A stretch of 64,000 nt of DNA. Source: Fimousia sp045616445. Lineage in GTDB: Bacteria > Bacillota > Clostridia > Lachnospirales > Lachnospiraceae. The notes beneath the pieces were generated by a model. The model did no database searches and was not told where the DNA came from. It worked only from the letters and a program-made list of their open reading frames with translations. Of this stretch, positions 35,038 to 43,879 are shown in pieces. The translations under genes were made by a program, and so were the position numbers. The stretch lies in contig JAZLGR010000018.1 in assembly GCA_045616445.1 (NCBI GenBank), forward strand, positions 248,001 to 312,000, in the 5' to 3' direction. The first letter of the stretch is position 1. Every line of letters begins with the position of its first letter.

Positions 35038-36195
35038 ATGGATTTCACATTAAGTAAGAAACATGAAATGGCAAGATCTTTATTCAAAGAATTTGCTGAA
35101 GTTGAAGTAGCACCTCTTGCTCAGGAAACAGACGAAAACGAACAGTTTCCTTTAGAAACAGTTAAGAAAATGGCAACAGCTGGTTTCATGGGTATTCCAG
35201 TACCTAAAGAATACGGCGGACAGGGCTGTGATCCTTTAACATACACAATGTGTGTAGAAGAATTATCTAAAGTATGTGGTACAACAGGTGTAGTTGTATC
35301 TGCTCATACATCTCTTTGTATCGACCCTATCATGACATACGGTACAGAAGCTCAGAAACAGAAATACGTTCCAGATTTAGCATCTGGTAAAAAAATCGGT
35401 GCTTTCGGTTTAACAGAACCAGGTGCTGGTACAGACGCTCAGGGACAGCAGACAAAAGCTGTATTTGATGAAGAAACAAACGAATGGGTTATCAATGGTT
35501 CCAAATGTTTCATCACAAACGGTAGCTACGCTGACGTTTACATTGTAATCGCTGTAACAGGTATCATCGAAAAACGTGGCCGTAAGATCAAAGAAATTTC
35601 TTCCTTCATCGTAGAAAAAGGAACACCTGGTTTCTCCTTCGGTACAAAAGAAAAGAAAATGGGTATCCGTGGTTCCGCTACATATGAATTAATCTTTGAA
35701 GACTGTCGTGTACCAGCTGACGCTTTATTAGGTCAGAAAGGTCGTGGTTTCGGTATCGCTATGCATACATTAGATGGTGGTCGTATCGGTATCGCTGCTC
35801 AGGCTCTTGGTATTGCTGAAGGTGCTTTAGAAAAGACAATCGCATACGTACAGGAAAGAAAACAGTTCGGTCGTGCTATCTCCGCATTCCAGAATACACA
35901 GTTCCAGATCGCTGACATGGCTACAAAAGTACAGGCTGCTCAGTTATTAGTTTACAAAGCAGCTATGGCTAAAGCTACACAGAAAGTTTACTCCGTAGAA
36001 GCTGCAATGGCTAAATTATACGCTGCAGAAGTTGCTATGGAAGTAACAACAAAATGTGTTCAGTTACATGGTGGTTATGGTTACATCCGTGAATACGATG
36101 TTGAACGTATGATGCGTGATGCTAAGATTACAGAAATCTATGAAGGTACATCTGAAGTACAGCGCATGGTTATTTCTGCTAACGTGATTAAATAG
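35038..36195 (+). CDS. bcd: Butyryl-CoA dehydrogenase
   Basis: FAD acyl-CoA dehydrogenase that reduces crotonyl-CoA to butyryl-CoA; with EtfAB it forms the electron-bifurcating complex that also reduces ferredoxin. FAD-binding AFGLTEPGAGTDAQG, and the catalytic Glu in ITEIYEGTSEVQRMVI near the C-terminus. 385 residues. GGAGG before the ATG. Confidence 0.97.
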   Translation: MDFTLSKKHEMARSLFKEFAEVEVAPLAQETDENEQFPLETVKKMATAGFMGIPVPKEYGGQGCDPLTYTMCVEELSKVCGTTGVVVSAHTSLCIDPIMTYGTEAQKQKYVPDLASGKKIGAFGLTEPGAGTDAQGQQTKAVFDEETNEWVINGSKCFITNGSYADVYIVIAVTGIIEKRGRKIKEISSFIVEKGTPGFSFGTKEKKMGIRGSATYELIFEDCRVPADALLGQKGRGFGIAMHTLDGGRIGIAAQALGIAEGALEKTIAYVQERKQFGRAISAFQNTQFQIADMATKVQAAQLLVYKAAMAKATQKVYSVEAAMAKLYAAEVAMEVTTKCVQLHGGYGYIREYDVERMMRDAKITEIYEGTSEVQRMVISANVIK

Positions 36196-36208
36196 GAGGT
36201 ACTATAGA

Positions 36209-36994
36209 ATGAAAATCGTTGTATGTGTAAAACAGGTACCTGATACAGCTGGCGGTGTTAAATTTAAGGCAGACGGTACATTAGATAGAGCAGCAATGCT
36301 TACAATCATGAACCCAGATGACAAAGCTGGTTTAGAAGCAGCTTTAAGAATTAAAGATGAAATCGGTGCTACAGTTGTTGCTGTAACAATGGGTCTTCCA
36401 AAAGCTGAAGAAGTTCTTCGTGAAGCAATCGCTATGGGCGCTGATGAAGGTATCTTAGTAACAGATAGAGTTTTAGGTGGAGCTGATACATGGGCTACAT
36501 CTACAACACTTGCAGGTGCAATCAGAGCTATCCCTGATTATGACTTAATCATCACAGGTCGTCAGGCTATCGATGGTGATACAGCTCAGGTAGGTCCTCA
36601 GATCTCTGAACACCTTGATCTTCCAGTTATCTCTTACGCTGAAGAACTTAAAGTTGAAGGCGACAGCGTAATCGTTAAACGTCAGTATGATGACAGATAT
36701 CACATGGTTAAAGTTCAGATGCCATGTTTAGTAACTGCATTAGCTGAATTAAACAAACCACGTTACATGACACCAGGTGGAATCTTCGATGCTTACGATA
36801 CAGAAATCACTGTTATGAACAGAAAAGACTTAGTAGACGTAGAAGATAAGAACCTCGGTTTAATTGGATCCCCAACACAGATCGCTCGTGCATCTGACAA
36901 AGTACGTAAAGGTGCAGGCGAAGTTGTTAACCTTGATCCAGCTGAATCCGTTGCATATATCATGGGCAAATTAAAAGAAAAACATGTAATCTAA
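36209..36994 (+). CDS. etfB: Electron transfer flavoprotein beta subunit
   Basis: Binds the bifurcating flavin and NADH with EtfA. N-terminal MKIVVCVKQVPDT, then GRQAIDGDTAQVGPQ and QYDDRYHMVKVQMPCLVT, as in Bcd-linked Etf proteins. 261 residues. 13 bases after bcd. Confidence 0.97.
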   Translation: MKIVVCVKQVPDTAGGVKFKADGTLDRAAMLTIMNPDDKAGLEAALRIKDEIGATVVAVTMGLPKAEEVLREAIAMGADEGILVTDRVLGGADTWATSTTLAGAIRAIPDYDLIITGRQAIDGDTAQVGPQISEHLDLPVISYAEELKVEGDSVIVKRQYDDRYHMVKVQMPCLVTALAELNKPRYMTPGGIFDAYDTEITVMNRKDLVDVEDKNLGLIGSPTQIARASDKVRKGAGEVVNLDPAESVAYIMGKLKEKHVI

Positions 36995-37010
36995 GAAAGT
37001 GGTGAATATT

Positions 37011-38042
37011 ATGGGATTAGAACAGTATAAAGGCGTATACGTTTATGCTCAGCAGGTAGATAATGAAATCAGCGGTATCGCTTTCGAATTACTTGGTGAA
37101 GCAAACAAATTAGCAAAAGATTTAGATACAGACGTAACTGCAGTATTAGTAGGTTGCGACGTAGCTCCATTAGTTGATCAGTTAGCAGCTTATGGCGCAG
37201 ACAAAGTTATCGTTGTAGACGATCCAGAATTAAAAGAATACAGAACAGAACCTTACACACATGCATTAGCATCCGTAATCAATGAATACAAACCAGACAT
37301 CATGTTAGTTGGTGCTACAGCAATCGGTCGTGACTTAGGTCCTCGTGTATCCGCTCGTGTTCAGACTGGTTTAACAGCTGACTGTACAATTCTTGAAATC
37401 GGCGAATTCAAAGCTCGTGGTGACAAAGAACCTCGTCAGGGACAGTTATTAATGACACGTCCAGCTTTCGGTGGTAACACAATCGCTACAATCGCTTGTC
37501 CAAATCACCGTCCACAGATGGCTACAGTACGTCCAGGTGTAATGCAGGCTCAGGCTCCAGTTGAAGGTGCAACTTGTGAAGTAATCAACTACAACCCAGG
37601 TTTCACACCAGACAACAAATACGTTGAAATTCTTGAAATCGTTAAGAACGTAAACGAAGTAGTAGATATCATGGACGCTAAGATCTTAGTATCTGGTGGT
37701 CGTGGTGTTGGTTCCGCTGAAAACTTCGCTATCCTTCAGGATTTAGCAGATGTAATCGGTGGTACAGTATCCTGCTCTCGTGCAGTAGTAGATAACGGCT
37801 GGATGCCTAAAGATCTTCAGGTAGGTCAGACAGGTAAAACAGTTCGTCCTAACGTTTACTTCGCAATCGGTATCTCTGCTGCTATCCAGCATACAGCAGG
37901 TATGGAAGAATCTGATATCATCATCGCAATCAACAAAGACGAAACAGCTCCTATCTTCGATGTAGCTGATTACGGTATCGTTGGTGATTTAAACAAAATC
38001 GTTCCAGCTTTAACAGACGCTTTAAAAGCAGCTTTAGCTTAA
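37011..38042 (+). CDS. etfA: Electron transfer flavoprotein alpha subunit
   Basis: Partner of EtfB. C-terminal FAD domain motifs SGGRGVGSAENF, CSRAVVDNGWMPKDLQVGQTGKTV and FAIGISAAIQHTAGM are intact. 343 residues. The ATG at 37011 is preferred; a GTG at 36999 overlaps the ribosome site GGTGA. Last gene of the operon. Genes for the final butyryl-CoA to butyrate step (but, or ptb-buk) are not in the window. Confidence 0.97.
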   Translation: MGLEQYKGVYVYAQQVDNEISGIAFELLGEANKLAKDLDTDVTAVLVGCDVAPLVDQLAAYGADKVIVVDDPELKEYRTEPYTHALASVINEYKPDIMLVGATAIGRDLGPRVSARVQTGLTADCTILEIGEFKARGDKEPRQGQLLMTRPAFGGNTIATIACPNHRPQMATVRPGVMQAQAPVEGATCEVINYNPGFTPDNKYVEILEIVKNVNEVVDIMDAKILVSGGRGVGSAENFAILQDLADVIGGTVSCSRAVVDNGWMPKDLQVGQTGKTVRPNVYFAIGISAAIQHTAGMEESDIIIAINKDETAPIFDVADYGIVGDLNKIVPALTDALKAALA

Positions 38043-38097
38043 ATCGATTTTAAAAATTAAAATGTTTATTAGATTGCCATAATCTAAGACATAGATG

Positions 38098-38128
38098 ACG
38101 CCCTGTGCTAATGCACAGGGCGTTTTTT
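38098..38128 (+). terminator. Terminator of the butyryl-CoA operon
   Basis: Stem CGCCCTGTGC / GCACAGGGCG with loop TAAT and six T, very strong. Confidence 0.95.
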
Positions 38129-38181
38129 CGTTTATGTATTCTGCGTGAAAGGCGTGACATATGTGATGAAAGGAGAAAAAC

Positions 38182-38210
38182 TTGCTAAATGTTTCAAAAT
38201 GTGCTAAAAT
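38182..38210 (+). promoter_or_regulatory. Promoter of the secreted lysine-rich protein gene
   Basis: TTGCTA at 38182-38187 and TAAAAT at 38205-38210 with 17 bases between and TG one base before the -10 (extended -10). Confidence 0.6.
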
Positions 38211-38251
38211 GTTAAGGAAATGTTAAATAAATATTACAAAGGAGAACAAAC

Positions 38252-39484
38252 ATGAAATATCTAAAGAGAATTTTCGTATTTGCACTGGTAATGATGATGT
38301 TACTTTCCGTATCTGTATTCGCAGATGAACAGACAGCACCAGAAGATACAAAAACAGAAGAAGCTGCTTCTGAATATGTAAAAAGTATGGATGTGGATGT
38401 GCCAGTGACACTGAATTATGAAGAATTTGCGCATGCAACAGATAAAGCAAAAGAAGTGAAGATGAAGGTGGCAGACAACAATGCTTACTACCATTTTAAG
38501 GCAGAAAAAACAGGATATGTATATCTTTGTTTCCGTTCTTCCAGCAAGAATTCTAAGACTGTGAACGTGTATTTCTGTAACTACAAAGGCAAGAAGATCT
38601 CTACCATCAAGAGCAAGTTAAAGAAAGGCAAGTCCTTCTATGCAATTGTTCCTGTTGAAAATAACAAAAACTACCGTATTAAGATTACAGGCACCAAAAA
38701 AGGCGAAGCCTATTACATGAATGGCGCTCTGGTAAAGGGTGAAACAAGCAGAACCTTAATGGCATATGAGAATGGCAACCTTGCCATTGCAACTGGTAAG
38801 AAGTCCAGCAAGAAAACATATACTACATACTGGAAGACAACAGATGTACCAAAGGGTGCATTGAGCATCTACATGGCTGACCTTTACAGCTCCAAGTTAA
38901 CATCTGCGAAGATTACATTGTTAAATTCCAAGAAGAAAGCAGTATCCTCCACAGTAACCATTACTGGTAAGAAGGATAAGGATGGCAGCATTCTGTTATC
39001 CAGCGCTACCTTCGGTGTAGAAGGCGGTACTTACTATGTTAAGGTATCCACCAAAGCACCTATTTACGGAATCAAGAGAAAGTGTATCACTTCCTATAAT
39101 GATGAGGCTGCATTCAAGAGATCCGAAGCGATTACTTTAGAAGAAGGAAAGACAAGATCTGCAGTTCTTGCAGCAACAGGTAAAAAGACAACACAGTATT
39201 ACAAGGTTGTTCTGAATAAGAAGAAACATCTGAAATTCGATATCGATGGTTATATTGCTCCTGGTACAAAGATGAAAATTACCATCTATGATTCCAAAGG
39301 AAAAAGCATTGACTCCTTAAAGGTAAAAGGAGAAGTGAACAAGATTAAAACCGTTGATTACGGTACAAGCAAATCCTTAAAAGAAGGCACCTACTACATT
39401 GGTGTTGGCAAGGATTCCAAGTTAACAAGTGCTGCGTATACCATTACACATGCGACTTCCGATAACTCTCTGATCAAAAAATAA
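38252..39484 (+). CDS. Secreted lysine-rich protein with repeated beta domains
   Basis: Not assigned to a characterised family. A signal peptide is clear (MKYLKRIFVFALVMMMLLSVSVFADE). The mature part of about 385 residues is very rich in K, T, S and Y and seems built of three similar beta-sandwich units of the pre-peptidase C-terminal type: each has a YYHFKAEKTGYVYLCF or YYKVVLNKKKHLKFDI like strand and a VYFCNYKGKKISTI or ITIYDSKGKSIDSL like strand followed by a GxYYxxV strand. No protease, anchor, LPXTG or SLH motif is present. Own promoter and terminator, so monocistronic. Wall or carbohydrate binding is a guess from the basic charge. Confidence 0.8.
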   Translation: MKYLKRIFVFALVMMMLLSVSVFADEQTAPEDTKTEEAASEYVKSMDVDVPVTLNYEEFAHATDKAKEVKMKVADNNAYYHFKAEKTGYVYLCFRSSSKNSKTVNVYFCNYKGKKISTIKSKLKKGKSFYAIVPVENNKNYRIKITGTKKGEAYYMNGALVKGETSRTLMAYENGNLAIATGKKSSKKTYTTYWKTTDVPKGALSIYMADLYSSKLTSAKITLLNSKKKAVSSTVTITGKKDKDGSILLSSATFGVEGGTYYVKVSTKAPIYGIKRKCITSYNDEAAFKRSEAITLEEGKTRSAVLAATGKKTTQYYKVVLNKKKHLKFDIDGYIAPGTKMKITIYDSKGKSIDSLKVKGEVNKIKTVDYGTSKSLKEGTYYIGVGKDSKLTSAAYTITHATSDNSLIKK

Positions 39485-39490
39485 AGGCAA

Positions 39491-39532
39491 AAAAGAGTGA
39501 TTGTTCCATATAAAGAACAATCACTCTTTTTC
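39491..39532. terminator. Terminator after the secreted protein gene
   Basis: Long stem AAAAGAGTGATTGTTC / GAACAATCACTCTTTT with an eight-base loop; A and T runs on both sides, so it could work in both directions. Confidence 0.93.
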
Positions 39533-39561
39533 TTGCTTTTATATATTTCCGGTGATATAAT
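39533..39561 (+). promoter_or_regulatory. pnp promoter
   Basis: TTGCTT at 39533-39538 and TATAAT at 39556-39561, 17-base spacer; start near 39568, giving a leader of about 150 bases. Confidence 0.75.
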
Positions 39562-39589
39562 GTAACGGATTGTGTGGATGACATACACA

Positions 39590-39643
39590 CCGAGACTGCT
39601 GACAAGCACATGAACACCATCGTGTGTTTGTCAGTTGTTTCGG
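39590..39643 (+). promoter_or_regulatory. Long stem-loop in the pnp leader
   Basis: Bases 39591-39610 pair with 39623-39642 over 20 positions with one mismatch and a few G-T pairs, plus one more C-G pair outside; loop 12 bases. Its length fits an RNase III substrate. In E. coli PNPase autoregulates through an RNase III-cut leader stem; a parallel is inferred here. Confidence 0.7.
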
Positions 39644-39718
39644 CACGCTAACATTGTAGCGACATATGTCACCCACATAAGGAAACAATTGTAAAGACAT
39701 ATGAAAGGAACAAAGACT

Positions 39719-41803
39719 ATGACAAAGACATTTACAATGGACCTTGCAGGTCGTCCATTAGTAGCTGAAATTGGCCGTGTCGCAGCTCAGGCGAACGGTG
39801 CAGTTTTATTACACTATGGTGAAACAGTAGTATTATCCACAGCTACAGCATCCGAAAAACCACGTGATGGTATCGATTTCTTCCCATTATCTGTAGAATA
39901 TGAAGAAAAGATGTATGCAGTAGGTAAAATCCCTGGTGGATATATGAAACGTGAAGGAAAAGCAAGCGAAAACGCAGTTTTAACAGACCGTGTAATCGAC
40001 CGTCCTATGCGTCCATTATTCCCAAAAGATTATAGAAATGACGTAACATTAGACAACTTAGTATTATCTGTAGATCCAGACTGTAGCCCAGAACTTACAG
40101 CAATGATCGGTTCTGCTATGGCAACTGCAATCTCCGATATTCCATTTGACGGCCCAACTGCTTCCACACAGGTTGGTTTAGTTGATGGCGAATTTGTATT
40201 CAACCCAACTGCAGAACAGAGAAAAGTATCTGATTTAGCATTAACAGTAGCTTCCACAAAAGAAAAAGTAATCATGATCGAAGCTGGTGCAAAAGAAGTA
40301 AAAGAAGATGTGATGTTAGAAGCAATCTTCGCTGCTCACAAAGTAAACCAGTCCATCATCGAATTTACAGAAACAATCGTTGCTGAATGTGGTAAACCAA
40401 AACACGAATATACACATTTCGATGTTCCAGCTGATATGTACGCTGATATGGTTGAATTCATCACACCAGAAGCAATGGAAGTTGCAGTATTCACAGATGA
40501 CAAACAGACACGTGAAGCAAACATCAGCTTAATCAAAGATACTTTATCTGAAAGATATGCTGAAAATGAAGAATGGGCTTCCCACATTGACGAAGCTGTT
40601 TATAAATTCCAGAAGATGACTGTACGTAAGATGATCTTAAAAGATCACAAACGTCCAGATGGTCGTGCAATCACAGAGATCCGTCCATTAAGCGCAGAAG
40701 TTGATGTGATTCCTCGTGTACATGGTTCCGGTTTATTCAAACGTGGACAGACACAGGTTCTTACATTAACAACTCTCGGTTCTTTATCCGACGCTCAGAG
40801 AATCGATGGTATGGATTATGAAGAAAAGACAAAACGTTACATGCACCACTACAACTTCCCATCCTACTCTGTAGGGGAAACTCGTCCAAGCCGTGGTCCT
40901 GGACGTCGTGAAATCGGTCATGGAGCATTAGCTGAAAAAGCATTAGTACCAGTATTACCAACAGAAGAAGAATTCCCATATGCAATCCGTACAGTATCTG
41001 AAGTATTAGAATCCAACGGTTCTACATCTCAGGGCTCCATCTGTGCTTCTTCCTTATCCTTAATGGCAGCTGGTGTACCAATCAAAGCTCCAGTAGCTGG
41101 TATCTCCGTAGGTCTTGTAACAGGCGAAACAGATGATGATTATTTAGTATTAACAGATATCCAGGGCTTAGAAGACTTCTTCGGCGACATGGACTTCAAA
41201 GTAGCTGGTACACACAAAGGTATCACAGCTATTCAGATGGATATCAAAATCCATGGTTTAACAGACCAGATCATCCGCGAAGCAATCGCAAGAACAAAAG
41301 AAGCTAGAACATACATCTTAGACGAAATCATGAACCCAGCAATCGATGCTCCAAGAGCAGAAGTTGGACAGTACGCTCCTAAGATCCGTCAGATGCAGAT
41401 CAATCCTGACAAGATTGCAGAAGTAATCGGTAAACAGGGTAAAACAATCAACGCAATCATCGATGAAACAGGTGTTAAAATCGACATCAGCGAAGATGGC
41501 CGCGTAGATATCTTATCCAACGACATCGATATGATTGAAAGAGCACAGGAATTAATCCGTCTCATCGTAGAACCAGTTCAGGTTGGTGCATTCTACGAAG
41601 GCGAAGTTGTAAGAATCACAGGCTTTGGTGCATTCGTACAGTTATCTCCTAACAAAGATGGTATGATCCACATCTCCAAGCTTTCCAAACAGAGAGTAGA
41701 AAAAGTAGAAGATGTAGTTAACATTGGTGACAAAGTACTTGTTAAAGTAATCAAGGTTGACGAAATGCACAGAATCAACCTTCGTTTAGAAGAAAAACTC
41801 TAA
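39719..41803 (+). CDS. pnp: Polyribonucleotide nucleotidyltransferase (PNPase)
   Basis: 3'-5' phosphorolytic exoribonuclease. Two RNase PH-like domains (about 1-215 and 300-545) joined by an alpha domain, then KH (about 550-610, IAEVIGKQGKTINAIIDETG) and S1 (about 615-690, VGAFYEGEVVRITGFGAFV) domains. 694 residues. The ATG at 39719 is used because AAAGGA lies nine bases upstream; the ATG at 39701 precedes that site. Biased codons suggest high expression. Confidence 0.97.
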   Translation: MTKTFTMDLAGRPLVAEIGRVAAQANGAVLLHYGETVVLSTATASEKPRDGIDFFPLSVEYEEKMYAVGKIPGGYMKREGKASENAVLTDRVIDRPMRPLFPKDYRNDVTLDNLVLSVDPDCSPELTAMIGSAMATAISDIPFDGPTASTQVGLVDGEFVFNPTAEQRKVSDLALTVASTKEKVIMIEAGAKEVKEDVMLEAIFAAHKVNQSIIEFTETIVAECGKPKHEYTHFDVPADMYADMVEFITPEAMEVAVFTDDKQTREANISLIKDTLSERYAENEEWASHIDEAVYKFQKMTVRKMILKDHKRPDGRAITEIRPLSAEVDVIPRVHGSGLFKRGQTQVLTLTTLGSLSDAQRIDGMDYEEKTKRYMHHYNFPSYSVGETRPSRGPGRREIGHGALAEKALVPVLPTEEEFPYAIRTVSEVLESNGSTSQGSICASSLSLMAAGVPIKAPVAGISVGLVTGETDDDYLVLTDIQGLEDFFGDMDFKVAGTHKGITAIQMDIKIHGLTDQIIREAIARTKEARTYILDEIMNPAIDAPRAEVGQYAPKIRQMQINPDKIAEVIGKQGKTINAIIDETGVKIDISEDGRVDILSNDIDMIERAQELIRLIVEPVQVGAFYEGEVVRITGFGAFVQLSPNKDGMIHISKLSKQRVEKVEDVVNIGDKVLVKVIKVDEMHRINLRLEEKL

Positions 41804-41806
41804 TCT

Positions 41807-42712
41807 ATGATGAATATAACATTAAGCATGGTGGCGGGCCCTCTTGTAGGGGCCGTCATCGGTTATTTTACGAACAATATAGCGGTGAAGATGCTGTTCC
41901 GTCCTCATTATGAGAAGAAGATTGGCAATTTTACAGTACCATTTACACCGGGGATTATTCCGAAGGGAAAGACAAGACTGGCCAGAGCCGTGGGAGAAGC
42001 AGTAGGCAAACAGCTGCTGACAGAAGATGTGCTGATGGATAATCTGATTTCTGAAGGAATTGAGCGCAAGATCAAAGACGAAGTGGGCAGCTTTATCGAT
42101 CGTCAGAGTGAGAATGAGAATTCTATCGTTGAGACGTTGATGAATGTTACTACTTTGGAGAGAATTAATGAGAAGACAGATCAGTTGGTGGATTCTGTGA
42201 CCGGTAAGATCGTAAATTATGTGGATGAGATTAATCTTGGAAGCATGGTGGCAGATAAGGTCATGAAAGCAGCTGCAGAGTATCTCCAGGGCAGCTTTCT
42301 TGCCATGATGATCACACCGGAATTCCTCGTGCCGATCGGCAGCAAGATCGAGCGTGAGGTGAATGGATATGTGGATGCGGAAGGGATTCCGATGATCCGC
42401 GGGCTTATCAATTTTGAAGCTCAGAAGCTGCTCAATCAGCAGATTGCCGTCTACGGACAGGGAATCATGGACATGAAGGAAGAAATCCAGAATGTGGTAT
42501 ACAAAGCCTATGAGCAGTTTGTCAAATCCCACATGGAAAGCTTCATCCGCGAGCTGAATATTACCAAAATCGTAGAAGATAAGATCAATGAGATGGACGT
42601 GATGGAGTTAGAAGAGCTGGTTATGTCCGTCATGAAGAACGAGCTCCGCGCCGTAGTTAACTTAGGCGCAGTGATCGGGTTCGTCCTCGGTCTCATCAAT
42701 ACTTTCGTATAA
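41807..42712 (+). CDS. DUF445 family membrane protein (YheB-like)
   Basis: Function unknown. Hydrophobic helices at each end (LSMVAGPLVGAVIGYFTNNIAVKMLF and LGAVIGFVLGLINTFV) flank a long helical, charged middle region. NNIAVKMLFRPHYEKKI and PFTPGIIPKGKTRLARAVGEAVG are the family hallmark. 301 residues. Only three bases after pnp and without a clear ribosome site, so probably co-transcribed. The 3' end overlaps the convergent RNase H-like gene by 17 bases. Confidence 0.85.
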   Translation: MMNITLSMVAGPLVGAVIGYFTNNIAVKMLFRPHYEKKIGNFTVPFTPGIIPKGKTRLARAVGEAVGKQLLTEDVLMDNLISEGIERKIKDEVGSFIDRQSENENSIVETLMNVTTLERINEKTDQLVDSVTGKIVNYVDEINLGSMVADKVMKAAAEYLQGSFLAMMITPEFLVPIGSKIEREVNGYVDAEGIPMIRGLINFEAQKLLNQQIAVYGQGIMDMKEEIQNVVYKAYEQFVKSHMESFIRELNITKIVEDKINEMDVMELEELVMSVMKNELRAVVNLGAVIGFVLGLINTFV

Positions 42713-43751
42713 CATATGCAATACAGTCGCTGACAAACATTCGAAGCCCCTCCGGGGTATAGAAAGAGTCGTGATCAATAGAAAGCCATTCGTAGCAAGT
42801 GTCTGCGGTGGCTTTTTCTTTTTGTCCCCGTGGCACGAAGGCGGCCAGTGACTTGTGGATTGCACGGTCTTCTTTCGGCAGATAGTAGTAATCAGACACC
42901 TGCTTGTATGGGTGCTTGTAGAGGTAATCCCCCTCGCTGGCCATATAAACCGGCACCGTAAGTCTGCCCGAAACCCCGTCAAATGTCACCCTCATCCCCT
43001 GGTTTTCGAACATAAGCGGGCGTGGAAAGGCACCTTCCACACGAAATGTGAAGGTCTGGGCATCCACTCTGTCAGCATCTGCGATGATTCCCTGGCGCAG
43101 GCCATCTAATATCAATAGAGCACTTAAGCGGGCGAGAATGCAGATCTGTTCTTTATTGTGGCTGGTAATCGCTTCATAGAGGCGATCCCGCTCTTCAAGC
43201 AGTTCTTTGGAGAAATGCTCCCGTACCCCTGCCCGGTTTAGTCCCACGAACATCTGATACGCCTTGATCAGTTCCTTTCCAGATAATGTGGAAGTTCGAT
43301 GAATACCAAGATATGCTTCCATCTTCTTCTGGCGACAGGAGGTTAAGCCAAAGACTTTTCGGTAGGTTCTTGCTGTTTTGTACAAATCGATATGGGAAAG
43401 ACTTAAAATGGAGGCAAATTCGGTTTCTAAATCACAGGCTTTTGCACGGACAGTCATAAATGGCAGGGCAAAATAGCGGCCGTAGTAGGTAACCAGGGTC
43501 GTAATGCCAAGATCCTTCATTAAGGCGCAAAAAGAAAGTAAGACGTCCTTTTCTTCAAGACCTGATTCATTGAGCCAGGAGATGCTGTGAAAGCTTCCAT
43601 CAAGGAAGTAGCCCCCTCCGATCATGGAGATGTGGGATTCTTCCGGCACAAGACCAGTGGTATCAATGGTCAAGAAGAAATGATGATCGGGAAGATTGCC
43701 CTGTGATAAGCCATATGTAGTTGAATCGGTGATGTTACGAATCATGCGCAT
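42696..43751 (-). CDS. RNase H-fold exonuclease homologue lacking catalytic acids
   Basis: Resembles the clostridial RNase_H_2 (YprB-like, DnaQ-fold) proteins in length of the N-terminal half and in order of motifs, for example LYKTARTYRKVFGL and YLGIHR...SGKELI. The DEDD residues are not kept: FLTIDTTGL has Thr28 and Asp30 where the family has D-x-E, YFALPFM has Ala95 for Asp, and HNKEQI has Gln202 for Asp. The C-terminal half (from about 225) is beta-rich, without a known motif. 351 residues, ATG at 43751 after AGAAAGGAAG; a TATAAT lies on the - strand at 43780-43775. Likely a non-catalytic member. Confidence 0.75.
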   Translation of the reverse strand: MRMIRNITDSTTYGLSQGNLPDHHFFLTIDTTGLVPEESHISMIGGGYFLDGSFHSISWLNESGLEEKDVLLSFCALMKDLGITTLVTYYGRYFALPFMTVRAKACDLETEFASILSLSHIDLYKTARTYRKVFGLTSCRQKKMEAYLGIHRTSTLSGKELIKAYQMFVGLNRAGVREHFSKELLEERDRLYEAITSHNKEQICILARLSALLILDGLRQGIIADADRVDAQTFTFRVEGAFPRPLMFENQGMRVTFDGVSGRLTVPVYMASEGDYLYKHPYKQVSDYYYLPKEDRAIHKSLAAFVPRGQKEKATADTCYEWLSIDHDSFYTPEGLRMFVSDCIAYVIRKY

Positions 43752-43814
43752 AATAAGCTTCCTTTCTGTGTTCTATTATACCCAATCCGGAAATAAAATA
43801 AAATACACATTTTT

Positions 43815-43828
43815 CGTACAAATGTTTG
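43815..43828. promoter_or_regulatory. LexA-like SOS box before ruvA
   Basis: CGTACAAATGTTTG matches the Gram-positive LexA consensus CGAACRNRYGTTYG at 13 of 14 positions and lies at the -35 region of the ruvA promoter. ruvAB are SOS genes in Bacillus. Confidence 0.6.
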
Positions 43829-43835
43829 ACTTATG

Positions 43836-43844
43836 TGCTATACT
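43836..43844 (+). promoter_or_regulatory. Extended -10 promoter for the ruvA operon
   Basis: TGcTATACT is a good extended -10; the matching -35 position is poor (GTACAA), which fits a regulated promoter. A TTGACT at 43826-43831 has no well-spaced -10. Confidence 0.5.
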
Positions 43845-43879
43845 AATATAGGTATTTTATATTCTTTAAGGAGCATGAG

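Noticed and set aside
42696..42712. Frameshift or misannotated end at the DUF445 / RNase H-like junction
   Set aside because: Both frames stay open to normal stops; a 17-base convergent overlap explains it.
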